Shown: positions 16,556 through 25,300 of the stretch, in pieces | Layout: each line of letters starts with the position of its first letter | Numbering within the stretch: the first letter of the stretch is position 1 | Source: CAZSDW01 sp964605705 | GTDB taxonomy: Bacteria; Fidelibacterota; UBA2242 | Assembly: GCA_964605705.1 (NCBI GenBank) | Contig: CAZSDW010000012.1 | Span: forward strand, 16,254-80,253 | DNA length: 64,000 nt | Direction: 5' to 3' | Program-made: the position numbers and the translations under genes | Notes under the pieces: generated by a model | Databases searched by the model: none | What the model saw: only the letters and a program-made list of their open reading frames with translations | What the model was told of the DNA's origin: nothing

Positions 16556-17803
16556 ATGGTCAAAATCAAAGGATTAAGGGGAATTCGACCAAGTCGCGAG
16601 CTTGCCCAAAAAATCGCTTCGCGCCCATACGATGTATTGAATTCCGAAGAAGCCCGGATTGAGGCTGAAGGCAACCCCTACTCCTTTCTGCATGTTGTCA
16701 AATCCGAGATCGACCTGCCCGAAAATGTCAATCATTACGATGAAAAAATCTATCTAAAAGCTTCAGAAAACCTGCAAAGCATGCTTAAAAAGGGCTGGCT
16801 AATTCAGGACAGCTCCGATTGTATTTACATCTATCGCCAGATAATGGATAACCATGTACAGTATGGCTTGGTGGTTGATGCATCGATTGACGATTATCTC
16901 AATGGCAGAATTCGGATTCACGAACTGACCCGGGAAGTCAAAGAAAAAGACCGGATCAATCATGTCAAATACACCAATGCCAATACCGGTCCGGTTTTTC
17001 TGACTTATCCTGCGGTCGATGCAATCGATGAAATCGTCGATGATATCAGCAAACACAATGCAGAATACGATTTTACATCCAACGATGGTATTCGACATAC
17101 TGTCTGGATCATCAAAGAACCTAAATTAATTCAGGCGCTGATTGATCAATTTGACCAGCTGCCCTGCAGTTACGTGGCTGATGGACATCATCGGTCCAAA
17201 TCTGCCGCCATGGTGGGTGAAATGCGGCGAAAAGAAAATCCTGATCATTCCGGTGATGAAGAATACAACTGGTTCCTTGCGGTTCTTTTCCCTCACAATC
17301 AGCTGAAAATCCTCGATTACAACCGCGTTGTCAAGGATCTGAACGGTTTGAGCCCCCAGGAATTCATTGATAAAATCAGTGCGAAATTCGATATCTTCCA
17401 AGTCTGTTGTTCCGGAACCGCGAAACCAAAATCGGTCAACATGTTCGGTATGTACCTCAAGAATCAGTGGTATGTACTCAAAGCCAAATCCGGCATTTTT
17501 GATCCCCGCGATCCGGTGGACAGCCTGGATGTATCGATCCTGACCAAAAATATCCTGAGCCCGGTTCTGGGAATCGGTGATATTCGGAAGGACGAACGGA
17601 TTGATTTTATCGGTGGTATTCGCGGACTCAACGAACTGCAAAAGCGGGTCGATTCCGGCGAAATGGCTGTGGCTTTTGCGCTCTACCCGGTATCAGTAAA
17701 GCAGCTGATGGCAATCGCCGATGCCGGGCAGATTATGCCGCCGAAAACCACATGGTTCGAGCCTAAACTGCGCAGCGGATTGGTGATTCACTCCCTGGAC
17801 TGA
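16556..17803 (+). CDS. DUF1015 family protein with ParB/SerK-like DGHHR motif
   Basis: A 415-residue soluble protein starting with the family's typical KGLRGIRPS and SRPYDVLNSEEAR. Near residues 208-213 it has ADGHHR followed by SKSAAM. This pattern resembles the DGHHR segment of the ParB-fold free-serine kinase SerK and the nucleotide-binding core of ParB-like proteins. It is 17 bp downstream of serA, with a class V aminotransferase before that, and a strong terminator follows. The arrangement suggests the missing last serine-pathway step (phosphoserine to serine) or serine phosphorylation. No biochemical function can be proved from sequence. Confidence 0.75.
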   Translation: MVKIKGLRGIRPSRELAQKIASRPYDVLNSEEARIEAEGNPYSFLHVVKSEIDLPENVNHYDEKIYLKASENLQSMLKKGWLIQDSSDCIYIYRQIMDNHVQYGLVVDASIDDYLNGRIRIHELTREVKEKDRINHVKYTNANTGPVFLTYPAVDAIDEIVDDISKHNAEYDFTSNDGIRHTVWIIKEPKLIQALIDQFDQLPCSYVADGHHRSKSAAMVGEMRRKENPDHSGDEEYNWFLAVLFPHNQLKILDYNRVVKDLNGLSPQEFIDKISAKFDIFQVCCSGTAKPKSVNMFGMYLKNQWYVLKAKSGIFDPRDPVDSLDVSILTKNILSPVLGIGDIRKDERIDFIGGIRGLNELQKRVDSGEMAVAFALYPVSVKQLMAIADAGQIMPPKTTWFEPKLRSGLVIHSLD

Positions 17804-17832
17804 TCTTCAAGAGTGGGTAAAAATAAATGACG

Positions 17833-17858
17833 GGCACGTTTTGGCGTGCCCTTTTTTA
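17833..17858 (+). terminator. Rho-independent terminator of the serine operon
   Basis: A perfect 7-bp G+C-rich stem (GGGCACG at 17833-17839 with CGTGCCC at 17846-17852) has a 6-base loop and is followed by six T (17853-17858). It lies 29 bp after the DUF1015 stop. Confidence 0.92.
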
Positions 17859-17969
17859 CACGTTGAAAGTCACATTGAAAGTTCGGGTGTCGCCATCAAT
17901 TTAAAAAAACGAATTGCTTGTAATCCGGCGTTTATCTGGTAAATTATTTCGAAATTACGGAGTCCTATT

Positions 17970-18866
17970 ATGCGAAAATCCTGGATAAACACCTTTCAAA
18001 TCATCAGCATCCTGCTCCTGCTATTACTGATCATTAGCACCTTTATTCCCCAGGTCAATGAATTTGCATCTGGTGAATATCCGGGCGCTGCCAACAGGCT
18101 GGTAAAATTTCTCCACCTGGATCGCTTTTATAATTCTCCAATCAATATCGCCCTTTGGGGATTATTATCCCTGATTATGATCGGCAGTGTCCTGTATAAA
18201 GGAATCCGCTCACCCATCCAGAAAATCATCCATCTGATCCTTGCATTAATTTTTATTGTCATTGTCATTGAAAAAAGCACTAATCAGCGTTTTATTATTA
18301 CAATTAAAGAAGATCAGGAAGTCCAGTTTTCCGATTATACAGGCGATACATCAGAAAAACATGACATCCATTTGAAATTACTCCGTTTCGAAATTCAACA
18401 TCATCCGGACCAGCGCACACCGAAAGCCTTTATCAGTCACCTGTTGATTAATGATCAGGACACCGTCCAGCTGGCTGTCAACAAACCTTTTGCCATCGGA
18501 CATTACCGCTTGTATCAGAGCGCTTACGATCAGGATGTTATTTTTAATTTAAATATTAATGGGACGGAACATCCGGTCAGTTTTGGCGATACCGTATTTG
18601 TGGACAGCAGCGAATTCATTTTCGAAGGATACAGCCATCAGCGACGGGTCTTTGACCTGAAAATTGATGGCAAATACTATCATACCGGCATGCAGCAGAC
18701 CCGGCGGATTGGGAAAAATAGCGTCATTATCGTACCCGGCGGAACCTGTTATACCAGCATTATCGACGTTGCCGAAGTCCGCTGGACGAAACTCCTGCTG
18801 ATTTTATCGCTCTTGTATATTGTGGGATTATTTATTGCCTTCTGGCGTCGCCGACCCGCCAAATAA
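17970..18866 (+). CDS. resB: ResB-like cytochrome c biogenesis protein
   Basis: A 298-residue membrane protein with three N-terminal transmembrane helices (around residues 9-27, 61-78 and 86-103), a soluble domain of about 165 residues, and a last helix near 273-292. This is the topology of ResB/Ccs1, the heme-handling partner of CcsA in system II cytochrome c maturation. The N-terminal pattern WINTFQIISILLLLLLIISTFIPQ and the segment AFISHLLINDQDTVQLAVNKP fit short ResB proteins. CGGAG lies near the ATG. The ccsA partner is 24 kb away at 43014, same strand. The 3' end overlaps the convergent HAD gene by 39 bp. Confidence 0.7.
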   Translation: MRKSWINTFQIISILLLLLLIISTFIPQVNEFASGEYPGAANRLVKFLHLDRFYNSPINIALWGLLSLIMIGSVLYKGIRSPIQKIIHLILALIFIVIVIEKSTNQRFIITIKEDQEVQFSDYTGDTSEKHDIHLKLLRFEIQHHPDQRTPKAFISHLLINDQDTVQLAVNKPFAIGHYRLYQSAYDQDVIFNLNINGTEHPVSFGDTVFVDSSEFIFEGYSHQRRVFDLKIDGKYYHTGMQQTRRIGKNSVIIVPGGTCYTSIIDVAEVRWTKLLLILSLLYIVGLFIAFWRRRPAK

Positions 18867-19619
18867 ACGGTAGAAATTTTCCAAAGTCAACACGACCAAA
18901 CCATTTTTATAAGCAAGATCTACTTGGTCGTAATTATTATAGCCCCATTCCGCCAGGTATAAATTCACGCCGGTAGATTGACTTTTAATAAGGGTGTCCA
19001 CCTGGTCGTCGATGAAATGAAATCTGTCCGGCGAAGCATACAATTTTTGAAGCATTTGCAGGATAATTTCGGACTTGCTCAATTTATTATCGGCTGAGTA
19101 AATATGTTCCGGTATCATATCAATTTCGGCAGCGTCCATGACCGCCTGAACATTCTCTTTCAGTTTTGTCGTAATGATATATAATCGCTCTTTAGGTTGA
19201 AATTTCCCCAGAAATTCCTGCATGCCAGGGTAAAAGGGATTCAGTGTCAGCCACTGTTCTGGTTCATCCTGTAAAAATCGGGCTCGCTCGGTATAAAAAA
19301 ATCGCCGTATTTCCGTATTCAGGAATTTTTGTTTATCAATAAAACGATCAAAATCCGCTTGATTTTTGATACTGATTTTTTGTTGCAATGCTAAATGAAT
19401 ATAGACATAATCCTGACCATGGCGGATAAAGTTGCGGATTCGGCGGGCTTCCAGTATAATTCCAGAATTGAGGTCATTGAGCAGCGAAATCCGATCGGGC
19501 CTGCCCTGCTGAATCGCCAGGGCATTGTAACCAACCACCAGGCATTCCTCGATACTGTCGATGACAACACCATCAAAATCAAGGGCGAGAATATCGGAAT
19601 ATGGATTAAATTTATTCAT
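18828..19619 (-). CDS. HAD-superfamily hydrolase
   Basis: A 263-residue protein with HAD motif I DFDGVVIDS near residue 14. Motif II is ITTK, the motif III lysine is in KLSKSEI, and motif IV is FIDDQVDT. The cap region after motif I is helical. Such enzymes dephosphorylate small phosphorylated metabolites in the cytoplasm. The substrate is unknown. It lies just past the end of the purine cluster on the same strand and overlaps the convergent resB tail by 39 bp. Confidence 0.75.
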   Translation of the reverse strand: MNKFNPYSDILALDFDGVVIDSIEECLVVGYNALAIQQGRPDRISLLNDLNSGIILEARRIRNFIRHGQDYVYIHLALQQKISIKNQADFDRFIDKQKFLNTEIRRFFYTERARFLQDEPEQWLTLNPFYPGMQEFLGKFQPKERLYIITTKLKENVQAVMDAAEIDMIPEHIYSADNKLSKSEIILQMLQKLYASPDRFHFIDDQVDTLIKSQSTGVNLYLAEWGYNNYDQVDLAYKNGLVVLTLENFYRLFGGSATPEGNK

Positions 19620-19630
19620 AACCTAACGTA

Positions 19631-19654
19631 AGGGACACGGCGCGCCGTGCCCCT
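19631..19654. repeat. G+C-rich palindrome between genes
   Basis: The sequence is a 12-bp-arm inverted repeat without a loop (centre CACGGCG/CGCCGTG, one mismatch), in the 42-bp gap between the 8-oxoguanine deaminase-like gene and the HAD gene. There is no T-run, so it is more like a REP-type element than a classic terminator, though it may still form a transcript-end structure. Confidence 0.6.
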
Positions 19655-19661
19655 ACTTGAT

Positions 19662-21071
19662 TCATCGTCGTAGCTTCTTTCCGGTTTCGGCTTCCGCATG
19701 GGTGACCAGTTCATCAGAAATTTGCTGCTGGCTTTTGATCAATGCTTGTTCGTCTAATCCGGAGATTTGTCCGTTTTCCACCACCACCTTCCCATTCACA
19801 ATCACCCAATCCACCGGATTTAACGCAGTACAGAAAATAATCGCCGCGGCGGGATCATGCTGCGCCCCGGCATATTCAATGCGATCCATGGAAATCATCG
19901 TAATATCGGCACATTTTCCAGGCTCAATCTGACCGATATCATCCCGTCCCAAGGCTTTAGCACCACCAACCGTCGCCATCCACAGCACCTCTTCCATATT
20001 CAGCCAGAATTCCGGCTTCCGCAGCCGGCTGATCAGCATGGCGTTGCGCATCTCCAGCAGCATATTGGACGAATCGTTTGAAGCGGAACCATCTACACCA
20101 ATCCCAACTTTCACACCCGCATTCAGCATTTCCCGGACGCGGGCGATACCCGAACCCAGTCGCATATTCGACGACGGACAATGGGCTACACCGATCCCAG
20201 CTTCACCACCCCGCCGGATTTCGTCGTCATTCAAATAAATCGAATGTGCAAACCAGGCATTGCTGTCGATCCAATCCACAGATTTCATAAAATCAAAAGG
20301 ACGTAATCCAAGTTTATTAATACAAAAATCCTCTTCATCTCTGGTTTCAGCCAGATGGGTGTGAATTTGCAGATGATTTTCCTTTGCAATCCGGGCGGTT
20401 TCCTTCATCAGTTTCGGCGTCACCGAAAAGGGCGAACAGGGCGCCAGCGAAATCCGTGTCATCGCGCCGGAAGAACTGTCGTGATATTTTTGGATCAGCC
20501 GGAGTGTATCTTCGATAATCTGCGCTTCGCTCTGGATCACATCATCCGGCGGCAGTCCGCCGTCTTTTTTGCTTAATGACATCGAACCACGGGTCGGTTG
20601 AAACCGGATTCCCAACTCCTGCGCCGCCTCAATTTCCCGGTCGATCAGTGTTGATTCGGCTTTCAGTGGAAAAAGATACAAATGGTCGCTGGTTGTGGTG
20701 CAGCCAGATTTCAACAATTCTGCAATTGCCGTTTTTGCACTGATATAAAAAGCTTCACCGCTGATCCCGCGCCAGATTTCATAATTGGTGAGCAGCCAGT
20801 CAAAAAGTTCGGATTTCTGCGTGGCAAAAATATTGCGGGTCAAGGTCTGGAAAAAGTGATGGTGCGTATTCACAAAGCCCGGCAATACCACCATTCGGGA
20901 TGCATCGATTACCTGATCAGCAGTTCCGCTGAATTCCTCCTGTCCGGCAGAAACAATTCGGTTTTCTTCGATATAAACATGCCCGCCGGAAAAGGTATTC
21001 AAAACATCATTGGAATTGATATCCTCTGCTATCCGGCAGCAGAGCAACGGATTTTTAATCAGAATTGACAT
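19662..21071 (-). CDS. Amidohydrolase, 8-oxoguanine deaminase-like
   Basis: A 469-residue TIM-barrel amidohydrolase of the cytosine/guanine deaminase (ATZ/TRZ) group. Metal ligands are in VNTHHHFFQT, THLAETRDEED and FAHSIYL, and the deaminase Asp is in GIGVDGSASNDSSNM. The central part SLAPCSPFSVTPKLM and RGSMSLSKKDGGLPPDD resembles characterised 8-oxoguanine/isoguanine deaminases. It would hydrolyse an amino group from an oxidised purine, giving urate from 8-oxoguanine, which fits its place as the last gene of the purine cluster. The start shares one base with the stop of the upstream PLP-enzyme gene (TAATG). Confidence 0.82.
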   Translation of the reverse strand: MSILIKNPLLCCRIAEDINSNDVLNTFSGGHVYIEENRIVSAGQEEFSGTADQVIDASRMVVLPGFVNTHHHFFQTLTRNIFATQKSELFDWLLTNYEIWRGISGEAFYISAKTAIAELLKSGCTTTSDHLYLFPLKAESTLIDREIEAAQELGIRFQPTRGSMSLSKKDGGLPPDDVIQSEAQIIEDTLRLIQKYHDSSSGAMTRISLAPCSPFSVTPKLMKETARIAKENHLQIHTHLAETRDEEDFCINKLGLRPFDFMKSVDWIDSNAWFAHSIYLNDDEIRRGGEAGIGVAHCPSSNMRLGSGIARVREMLNAGVKVGIGVDGSASNDSSNMLLEMRNAMLISRLRKPEFWLNMEEVLWMATVGGAKALGRDDIGQIEPGKCADITMISMDRIEYAGAQHDPAAAIIFCTALNPVDWVIVNGKVVVENGQISGLDEQALIKSQQQISDELVTHAEAETGKKLRR

Positions 21072-22537
21072 TATTTCAACAATCCTGTCTTTTGATTGAA
21101 TTCTTCGATTAATGCATCAATTTTTGGCGTCAGGGCATGGATTTGCCCCCAGTAATTACGATGGTCATACCATTGAGCATTCAGTTCATCCAGTTTCCGT
21201 CCTTGTTGCTCGATCCAGGTATAGTACTTTAAATTGTGAATACGTTTTTTTGCGTAATAATCCAGTTCCAGAGTATTATCATATGTAATATTGTTCATTA
21301 ATTCCAGGTCTCGCACAGCATCATCGTGGGTATATGCACCTTTTTGTTCGTGCTGTTCCCGCATTCGGGAATCATAGAGCTCCATGGAATCGGTAAAAAT
21401 TGTCATTACGATATCATTTTCATTGAGTTCATAATATTTTGCAAATTTAATGGATGCAATCAGGTTGCCGATCGACGAAATTCCCAGCAGATCGAGATTT
21501 TCAACCAATTTCTCTTCAACACCATTTTTCACGAGATAATCACAACCTTTTTCTTCGTTGAACAGGCGCATCAGCCGGATGGTTTTTTCGTCATCCACCG
21601 CAATAACCATGTCGGTGTTGCGGACGTTGTGGATCCAGGGCACGTGCTTGTCGCCAATGCCTTCGATGCGATGACCACCATAACCATTGTTGAGTAACGT
21701 CGGACATTGAAGCGCTTCGGCAGCAACGATTTTCGATTGTGGAAAGATTTCTTTCATATAATCGCCACAGCCCAGGGTTCCGGCGGATCCCGTGGAAGAA
21801 ATAACACCAGCGTATTGGTCATCAGGACCCATTTCGGCTTTCAACACTTCGGCTAGCGCGCTTCCGGTAATTTCATAATGCCAGAGATGGTTGCCCTGCT
21901 CATCGAATTGATTGAAAATAACAATATCGTCTCCCCGCTCCTTTCGCAACTCCCAGCATTTATCAAAGATTTCCTTCACATTGCTTTCACAGCCCGGTGT
22001 TGCGATGACTTCACCGGCGACATTGGACAGCCACTCAAAGCGCTCCCGGGACATTTCTTCGGGCAAAATTGCAATGGATTCGCACGCCAGTAACGCCGAA
22101 TCATAAGCGCCACCGCGACAGTAATTGCCCGTCGATGGCCAAACTGCTTTTTGGGAAGTAGGATCAAATTGTCCCGTTATCAAACGAGGTACCAGACACC
22201 CAAACGTAGCCCCGACTTTATGCGCGCCCGTCGGAAACCATTTACCAACCAGGGCAATGATTTTAGCCTTGACACCGGTAAGCTCCGGTGGAAGAACCAT
22301 ATAATTCACGCCATTAAAACCGCCACCACTATGCACCGGCTCATTTTTCCAGGTAATCCGAAAAAGATTGCGCGGGTGGACGTCCCAGAGTCCAATGGAT
22401 TTCAGATCGGTTTTAATCGAATTGGGAATCAGCACGGGGTGCTTCATCTGCTGAAAAGTCGGGATAATAATGTCCCTTTCTCTGCAGCGCTGTATGGTTT
22501 TTTGCAGTTGCTTTTCATTCATTGTCAAATCAATCAT
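21071..22537 (-). CDS. Fold-type-II PLP-dependent enzyme (cysteine synthase/tryptophan synthase beta family)
   Basis: A 488-residue PLP enzyme. KWFPTGAHKVGATFG holds the likely Schiff-base lysine, STGNYCRGGAYDSAL the substrate loop, and ISSTGSAGTLGCGDYM the glycine-rich phosphate cup. It is longer than cysteine synthase (about 310) and has a helical C-terminal extension. Its place in the purine cluster suggests beta-elimination of an amino acid formed in ring breakdown, a role filled by diaminopropionate ammonia-lyase (YgeX) in related clusters. It is not an obvious YgeX orthologue, so the substrate is left open. Confidence 0.72.
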   Translation of the reverse strand: MIDLTMNEKQLQKTIQRCRERDIIIPTFQQMKHPVLIPNSIKTDLKSIGLWDVHPRNLFRITWKNEPVHSGGGFNGVNYMVLPPELTGVKAKIIALVGKWFPTGAHKVGATFGCLVPRLITGQFDPTSQKAVWPSTGNYCRGGAYDSALLACESIAILPEEMSRERFEWLSNVAGEVIATPGCESNVKEIFDKCWELRKERGDDIVIFNQFDEQGNHLWHYEITGSALAEVLKAEMGPDDQYAGVISSTGSAGTLGCGDYMKEIFPQSKIVAAEALQCPTLLNNGYGGHRIEGIGDKHVPWIHNVRNTDMVIAVDDEKTIRLMRLFNEEKGCDYLVKNGVEEKLVENLDLLGISSIGNLIASIKFAKYYELNENDIVMTIFTDSMELYDSRMREQHEQKGAYTHDDAVRDLELMNNITYDNTLELDYYAKKRIHNLKYYTWIEQQGRKLDELNAQWYDHRNYWGQIHALTPKIDALIEEFNQKTGLLK

Positions 22538-22551
22538 GTAATCCTCATTCC

Positions 22552-23055
22552 TTAATCATTATCTATATTTTTTTTCATGCTAATTGGTAAAAACTGAACC
22601 GACTCGGTTTTAAATATGTCTATGAACTTATCGGTCAGTTGCTGACGAACTACGATAAATCCTTCTAAACCTGACTCAATAATTTTTTTCGTAATAGAAT
22701 GGAAACCGTCGCGATTTTCAATCTCCAGCGGACCTACCTCATCAATAAAAAAGGGTTCCGTCTTATCTTCAATAATTTTATCAATTACGCGTTCAGCATA
22801 TTGGATTGCCTGTTTTGAAAAGGAATAATTCCCGAAACGGCAGGCTTCATCCCAATGGTCAGGAACAGCATCAATGGGATACGCAAACGGTATGGATTTA
22901 CCGTTGCTTAATTGTTCGATATGGTAGCCAGTCAATGTACCATTTTCCATCACCTTCGGACATACAAAACCGTCACCGTTGCCAAGCTCTTTATACAGCG
23001 AGCGCATATAGGTTGTTTTGCCTGCATTGATGTCACCGGTCACCAGAAAAATCAT
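22552..23055 (-). CDS. THEP1-like P-loop NTPase
   Basis: A 167-residue nucleotidase/kinase-fold protein. FLVTGDINAGKTTY is the Walker A loop, FFIDEVGPLEI the Walker B region, and GFIVVRQQL a later strand, as in the NTPase_1/THEP1 family. Its start overlaps the xdhC stop by 4 bp (ATGA), so the two are translationally coupled. Small P-loop proteins of unknown role recur beside molybdenum-hydroxylase maturation genes. A part in cofactor insertion, possibly taking the place of YqeC, is an inference from position only. Confidence 0.7.
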   Translation of the reverse strand: MIFLVTGDINAGKTTYMRSLYKELGNGDGFVCPKVMENGTLTGYHIEQLSNGKSIPFAYPIDAVPDHWDEACRFGNYSFSKQAIQYAERVIDKIIEDKTEPFFIDEVGPLEIENRDGFHSITKKIIESGLEGFIVVRQQLTDKFIDIFKTESVQFLPISMKKNIDND

Positions 23056-23846
23056 GCGCGCAAATGCCTCCCCGATTTTCCAAACCGTACCTTCTGAATT
23101 TCAGCGATTATTGACAACGCAATCTCGTCCGGTGAACCACCACCGATATCCAGTCCCACCGGGATAAAACATTTTGACGTATCCGCGTCCGGGACCTCCT
23201 TGAGCATTTCATTCAGCAGGACTTTCTGTTTGCGCCGGGAGGCAACCATGCCGACATAACGGGGATTCCAGCCCGATTTGCATATGCGGTTTAGAACCAG
23301 TCCGTCATATTTATGCTGGTAGGTCGCAATGATAAAATAGGCATTTTCGGCAACGTCACTATCGGGCAATACGGATTCAAATTTTCCCAGTAATTTTCGG
23401 TCGGCGCCCTCCATTTCGTCCAGCACTTCTTTGCGGTCATCAACCACGGTAATAAAATAATCCAGGTTCTTCAAATGATACACAAGGGCTTTACCAATGT
23501 GCCCGGCACCAAAAATGTATAAGTGATTTCTCGGTGCAAAATACTCAAAAAAGAGCGTTGCGGTTCCACCACAGAGCATACCGGTTGACGTGCCGGTTTT
23601 GGATTCGTCCATTGAGTATTCTTCAAGGCAATTTTTGTGAGTCGATAAAATTTCCAGCGCTTTTTCAATCGCCAATTTTTCAATACTTCCACCACCAACG
23701 GTTCCGATGGTTGAGCCGTCGGGATAAACCAGCATTTTTGTTCCGGTATCAGCTGGTCCCGAACCGGTGGTTTTAACAACCGTTACCAGCACACCAGTGC
23801 CCTTCCCGCGATTAAGCACAAGCAATTCTTCGTAGATATTTTTCAT
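23052..23846 (-). CDS. XdhC-family molybdenum cofactor maturation protein
   Basis: A 264-residue protein with the XdhC/CoxI N-terminal domain (GSGPADTGTKMLVYPDG and GTVGGGSIEKLAIEKAL) and a C-terminal Rossmann domain beginning LYIFGAGHIGKALV and VVDDRKE. XdhC binds molybdenum cofactor, protects it during sulfuration and hands it to xanthine dehydrogenase. Here it would serve one or both Mo hydroxylases of the cluster. ATGA overlaps join it to the DUF364 gene upstream and the NTPase gene downstream. Confidence 0.85.
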   Translation of the reverse strand: MKNIYEELLVLNRGKGTGVLVTVVKTTGSGPADTGTKMLVYPDGSTIGTVGGGSIEKLAIEKALEILSTHKNCLEEYSMDESKTGTSTGMLCGGTATLFFEYFAPRNHLYIFGAGHIGKALVYHLKNLDYFITVVDDRKEVLDEMEGADRKLLGKFESVLPDSDVAENAYFIIATYQHKYDGLVLNRICKSGWNPRYVGMVASRRKQKVLLNEMLKEVPDADTSKCFIPVGLDIGGGSPDEIALSIIAEIQKVRFGKSGRHLRA

Positions 23847-24568
23847 GAGTAATCCTCGCGGAACATGGTCGCGAATTCCAGTCCCTCCAGATAGCGGCTG
23901 GGCGTCGCCTGTAAGACCTGTCGACGTGTCTGTTCATAATCCCGCACCACCGTTCCGGCAACGACATCAATTCCCAGGTCAAACAGAAGCGGTGACAAGG
24001 GCGTGCTTGGACCGAGAACAATTTTAATTGCTTTCTGAGATGCATGTTTTAAAATATTTTCAAAAGTATGGTTGGTGATGGCTGTCCCGGTAAGTGCCAC
24101 CACATCCGCTTTTGGCAGAAATTCCGGAATGTCCGCTTCGCCAAAATCACCTTTCTGGGGAAATTTCTCAAATATATAGACCTTTTCAAATTGCTCAGAT
24201 AGTCTCTCCAAAAAAGGAAAATGACCGATAATCCCCAACGTTTTTCCGCGCCCCTTTTCCAGAATAATGTCACTGGCGTTTATCTTCCGGTAACGCCTGT
24301 CAGCCAGAGCAAAAGTGCTGTTGATCGCCGCCATACCCACCGATGCTTCCAGAAGATTTTCCGAAAGAGCAAATTCTGCCAATTCCCTCAGATTGTAATT
24401 TTCAAGTTCGCCGGAATCTTTGATGCGCTGGTGTGGACTGCCGTATCTGATCGTGCTGGCGATCCCGCAATTGGTTTCGGTTTTAATCAGTGTGGAAAAA
24501 ACGCCGACAATCACTTCCTGAACTGGAGTTGGAGAAATATTATTTATCAAGTGTCGCAGAATATTCAT
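23843..24568 (-). CDS. DUF364/DUF4213 family protein
   Basis: A 241-residue protein. The N-terminal half (VIVGVFSTLIKTETNCG, ASTIRYG) matches DUF4213, and the C-terminal half (KTLGIIGHFPFLERL, LTGTAITNHTFENIL, LGPSTPLSPLLFDLGID) matches DUF364, a Rossmann-like domain proposed to bind heavy metals. Such proteins are found beside molybdenum, siderophore and other metal-handling genes. Here it is coupled to xdhC, so a role in molybdenum or cofactor handling is plausible but unproven. It begins one base after the PIN toxin stop codon, showing that the toxin-antitoxin pair is within the same transcript. Confidence 0.7.
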   Translation of the reverse strand: MNILRHLINNISPTPVQEVIVGVFSTLIKTETNCGIASTIRYGSPHQRIKDSGELENYNLRELAEFALSENLLEASVGMAAINSTFALADRRYRKINASDIILEKGRGKTLGIIGHFPFLERLSEQFEKVYIFEKFPQKGDFGEADIPEFLPKADVVALTGTAITNHTFENILKHASQKAIKIVLGPSTPLSPLLFDLGIDVVAGTVVRDYEQTRRQVLQATPSRYLEGLEFATMFREDYS

Positions 24569-24569
24569 G

Positions 24570-24977
24570 CTAATTTCGGAAATACTTGTCGAGAAAATCT
24601 CTTGGTTTTAAAACGTATATATTCCTAAAACCCGAGGCTTCCAACAGGTACCGGTCGCCACTGACTATTAAAGTGCAATTGCCGTTAACAGCACATTCAA
24701 AAAATTTATCATCATCAGGGTCTGAACATATATTTGGTATTTTTAATGTAATATTAATCAGGTTTGATTTTTTTTCAATAAATTCAAGAACAGGATTGAT
24801 ATTTACTCCGGGATATTTTTTACTCAGTAATTGACCAACACGCTTGTATTCATTTAAAATTGGTACGGAAACGAGCAAATCAAATTTTCCCTGTTGCCAT
24901 TTCTGCAATATCTCATAAGGCGGACCATTAAAAAAAATCCCTGATATCAGGACATTAGTATCGATAATTACCTTCAA
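24570..24977 (-). CDS. PIN-domain toxin (ribonuclease)
   Basis: A 135-residue PIN protein with the conserved acidic residues in DTNVLISGIF (N-terminus), ILNEYKR, CSDPDDDKFFECA and SGDRYLLE. It matches the PIN-family toxin-component group (about 130-140 residues). It would cut RNA, probably tRNA or mRNA, when free of antitoxin. The start overlaps the AbrB-type antitoxin gene by 4 bp, and the stop is one base from the DUF364 start. All four acidic positions look intact. Confidence 0.85.
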   Translation of the reverse strand: MKVIIDTNVLISGIFFNGPPYEILQKWQQGKFDLLVSVPILNEYKRVGQLLSKKYPGVNINPVLEFIEKKSNLINITLKIPNICSDPDDDKFFECAVNGNCTLIVSGDRYLLEASGFRNIYVLKPRDFLDKYFRN

Positions 24978-25237
24978 GGAGTAACCCTGACCTCCATTAC
25001 GGCTTTCTCAATATCCGGTTCCTTAATATCGTAATTCGCCGCTTGTTCCCGGGCTTGAAAAATCAATTGGTCAAACTCACTAATTGATGGCATTTTAATT
25101 GCTTTTAGAATGACAACATCTTCTTTTCCAACTACTACAAACTGAGAGCCCGATTCAAGTCCCAATTTCTTTCGAATTGTCTCAGGAATTACGACCTGTC
25201 CTTTTGAAGACATTTTAGTTGTTGCAATTGCTTTCAT
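24974..25237 (-). CDS. AbrB/MazE-type antitoxin
   Basis: An 87-residue protein. The N-terminal swapped-hairpin DNA-binding domain reads TTKMSSKGQVVIPETIRKKL, and the acidic C-terminal tail (residues about 50-87) would hold the PIN toxin. GGGA lies six bases before the ATG. A perfect 11-bp inverted repeat lies 11 to 34 bases upstream of the start, the expected position for autoregulation. It is coupled to the PIN gene by an ATGA overlap. Confidence 0.87.
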   Translation of the reverse strand: MKAIATTKMSSKGQVVIPETIRKKLGLESGSQFVVVGKEDVVILKAIKMPSISEFDQLIFQAREQAANYDIKEPDIEKAVMEVRVTP

Positions 25238-25247
25238 ATTTTCCCTA

Positions 25248-25271
25248 TATATTCTTACTGGTAAGAATATA
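25248..25271. promoter_or_regulatory. Palindromic operator upstream of the toxin-antitoxin pair
   Basis: A perfect inverted repeat has 11-bp arms (TATATTCTTAC at 25248-25258 and GTAAGAATATA at 25261-25271) with a 2-bp centre. It starts 11 bp upstream of the antitoxin ATG and fits a binding site for the dimeric AbrB-type antitoxin. It lies in a 63-bp gap, the longest in the middle of the purine operon, so an internal promoter here is likely. Confidence 0.7.
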
Positions 25272-25300
25272 GTTCATTTTTTATATTTTTCAAACAGTAT

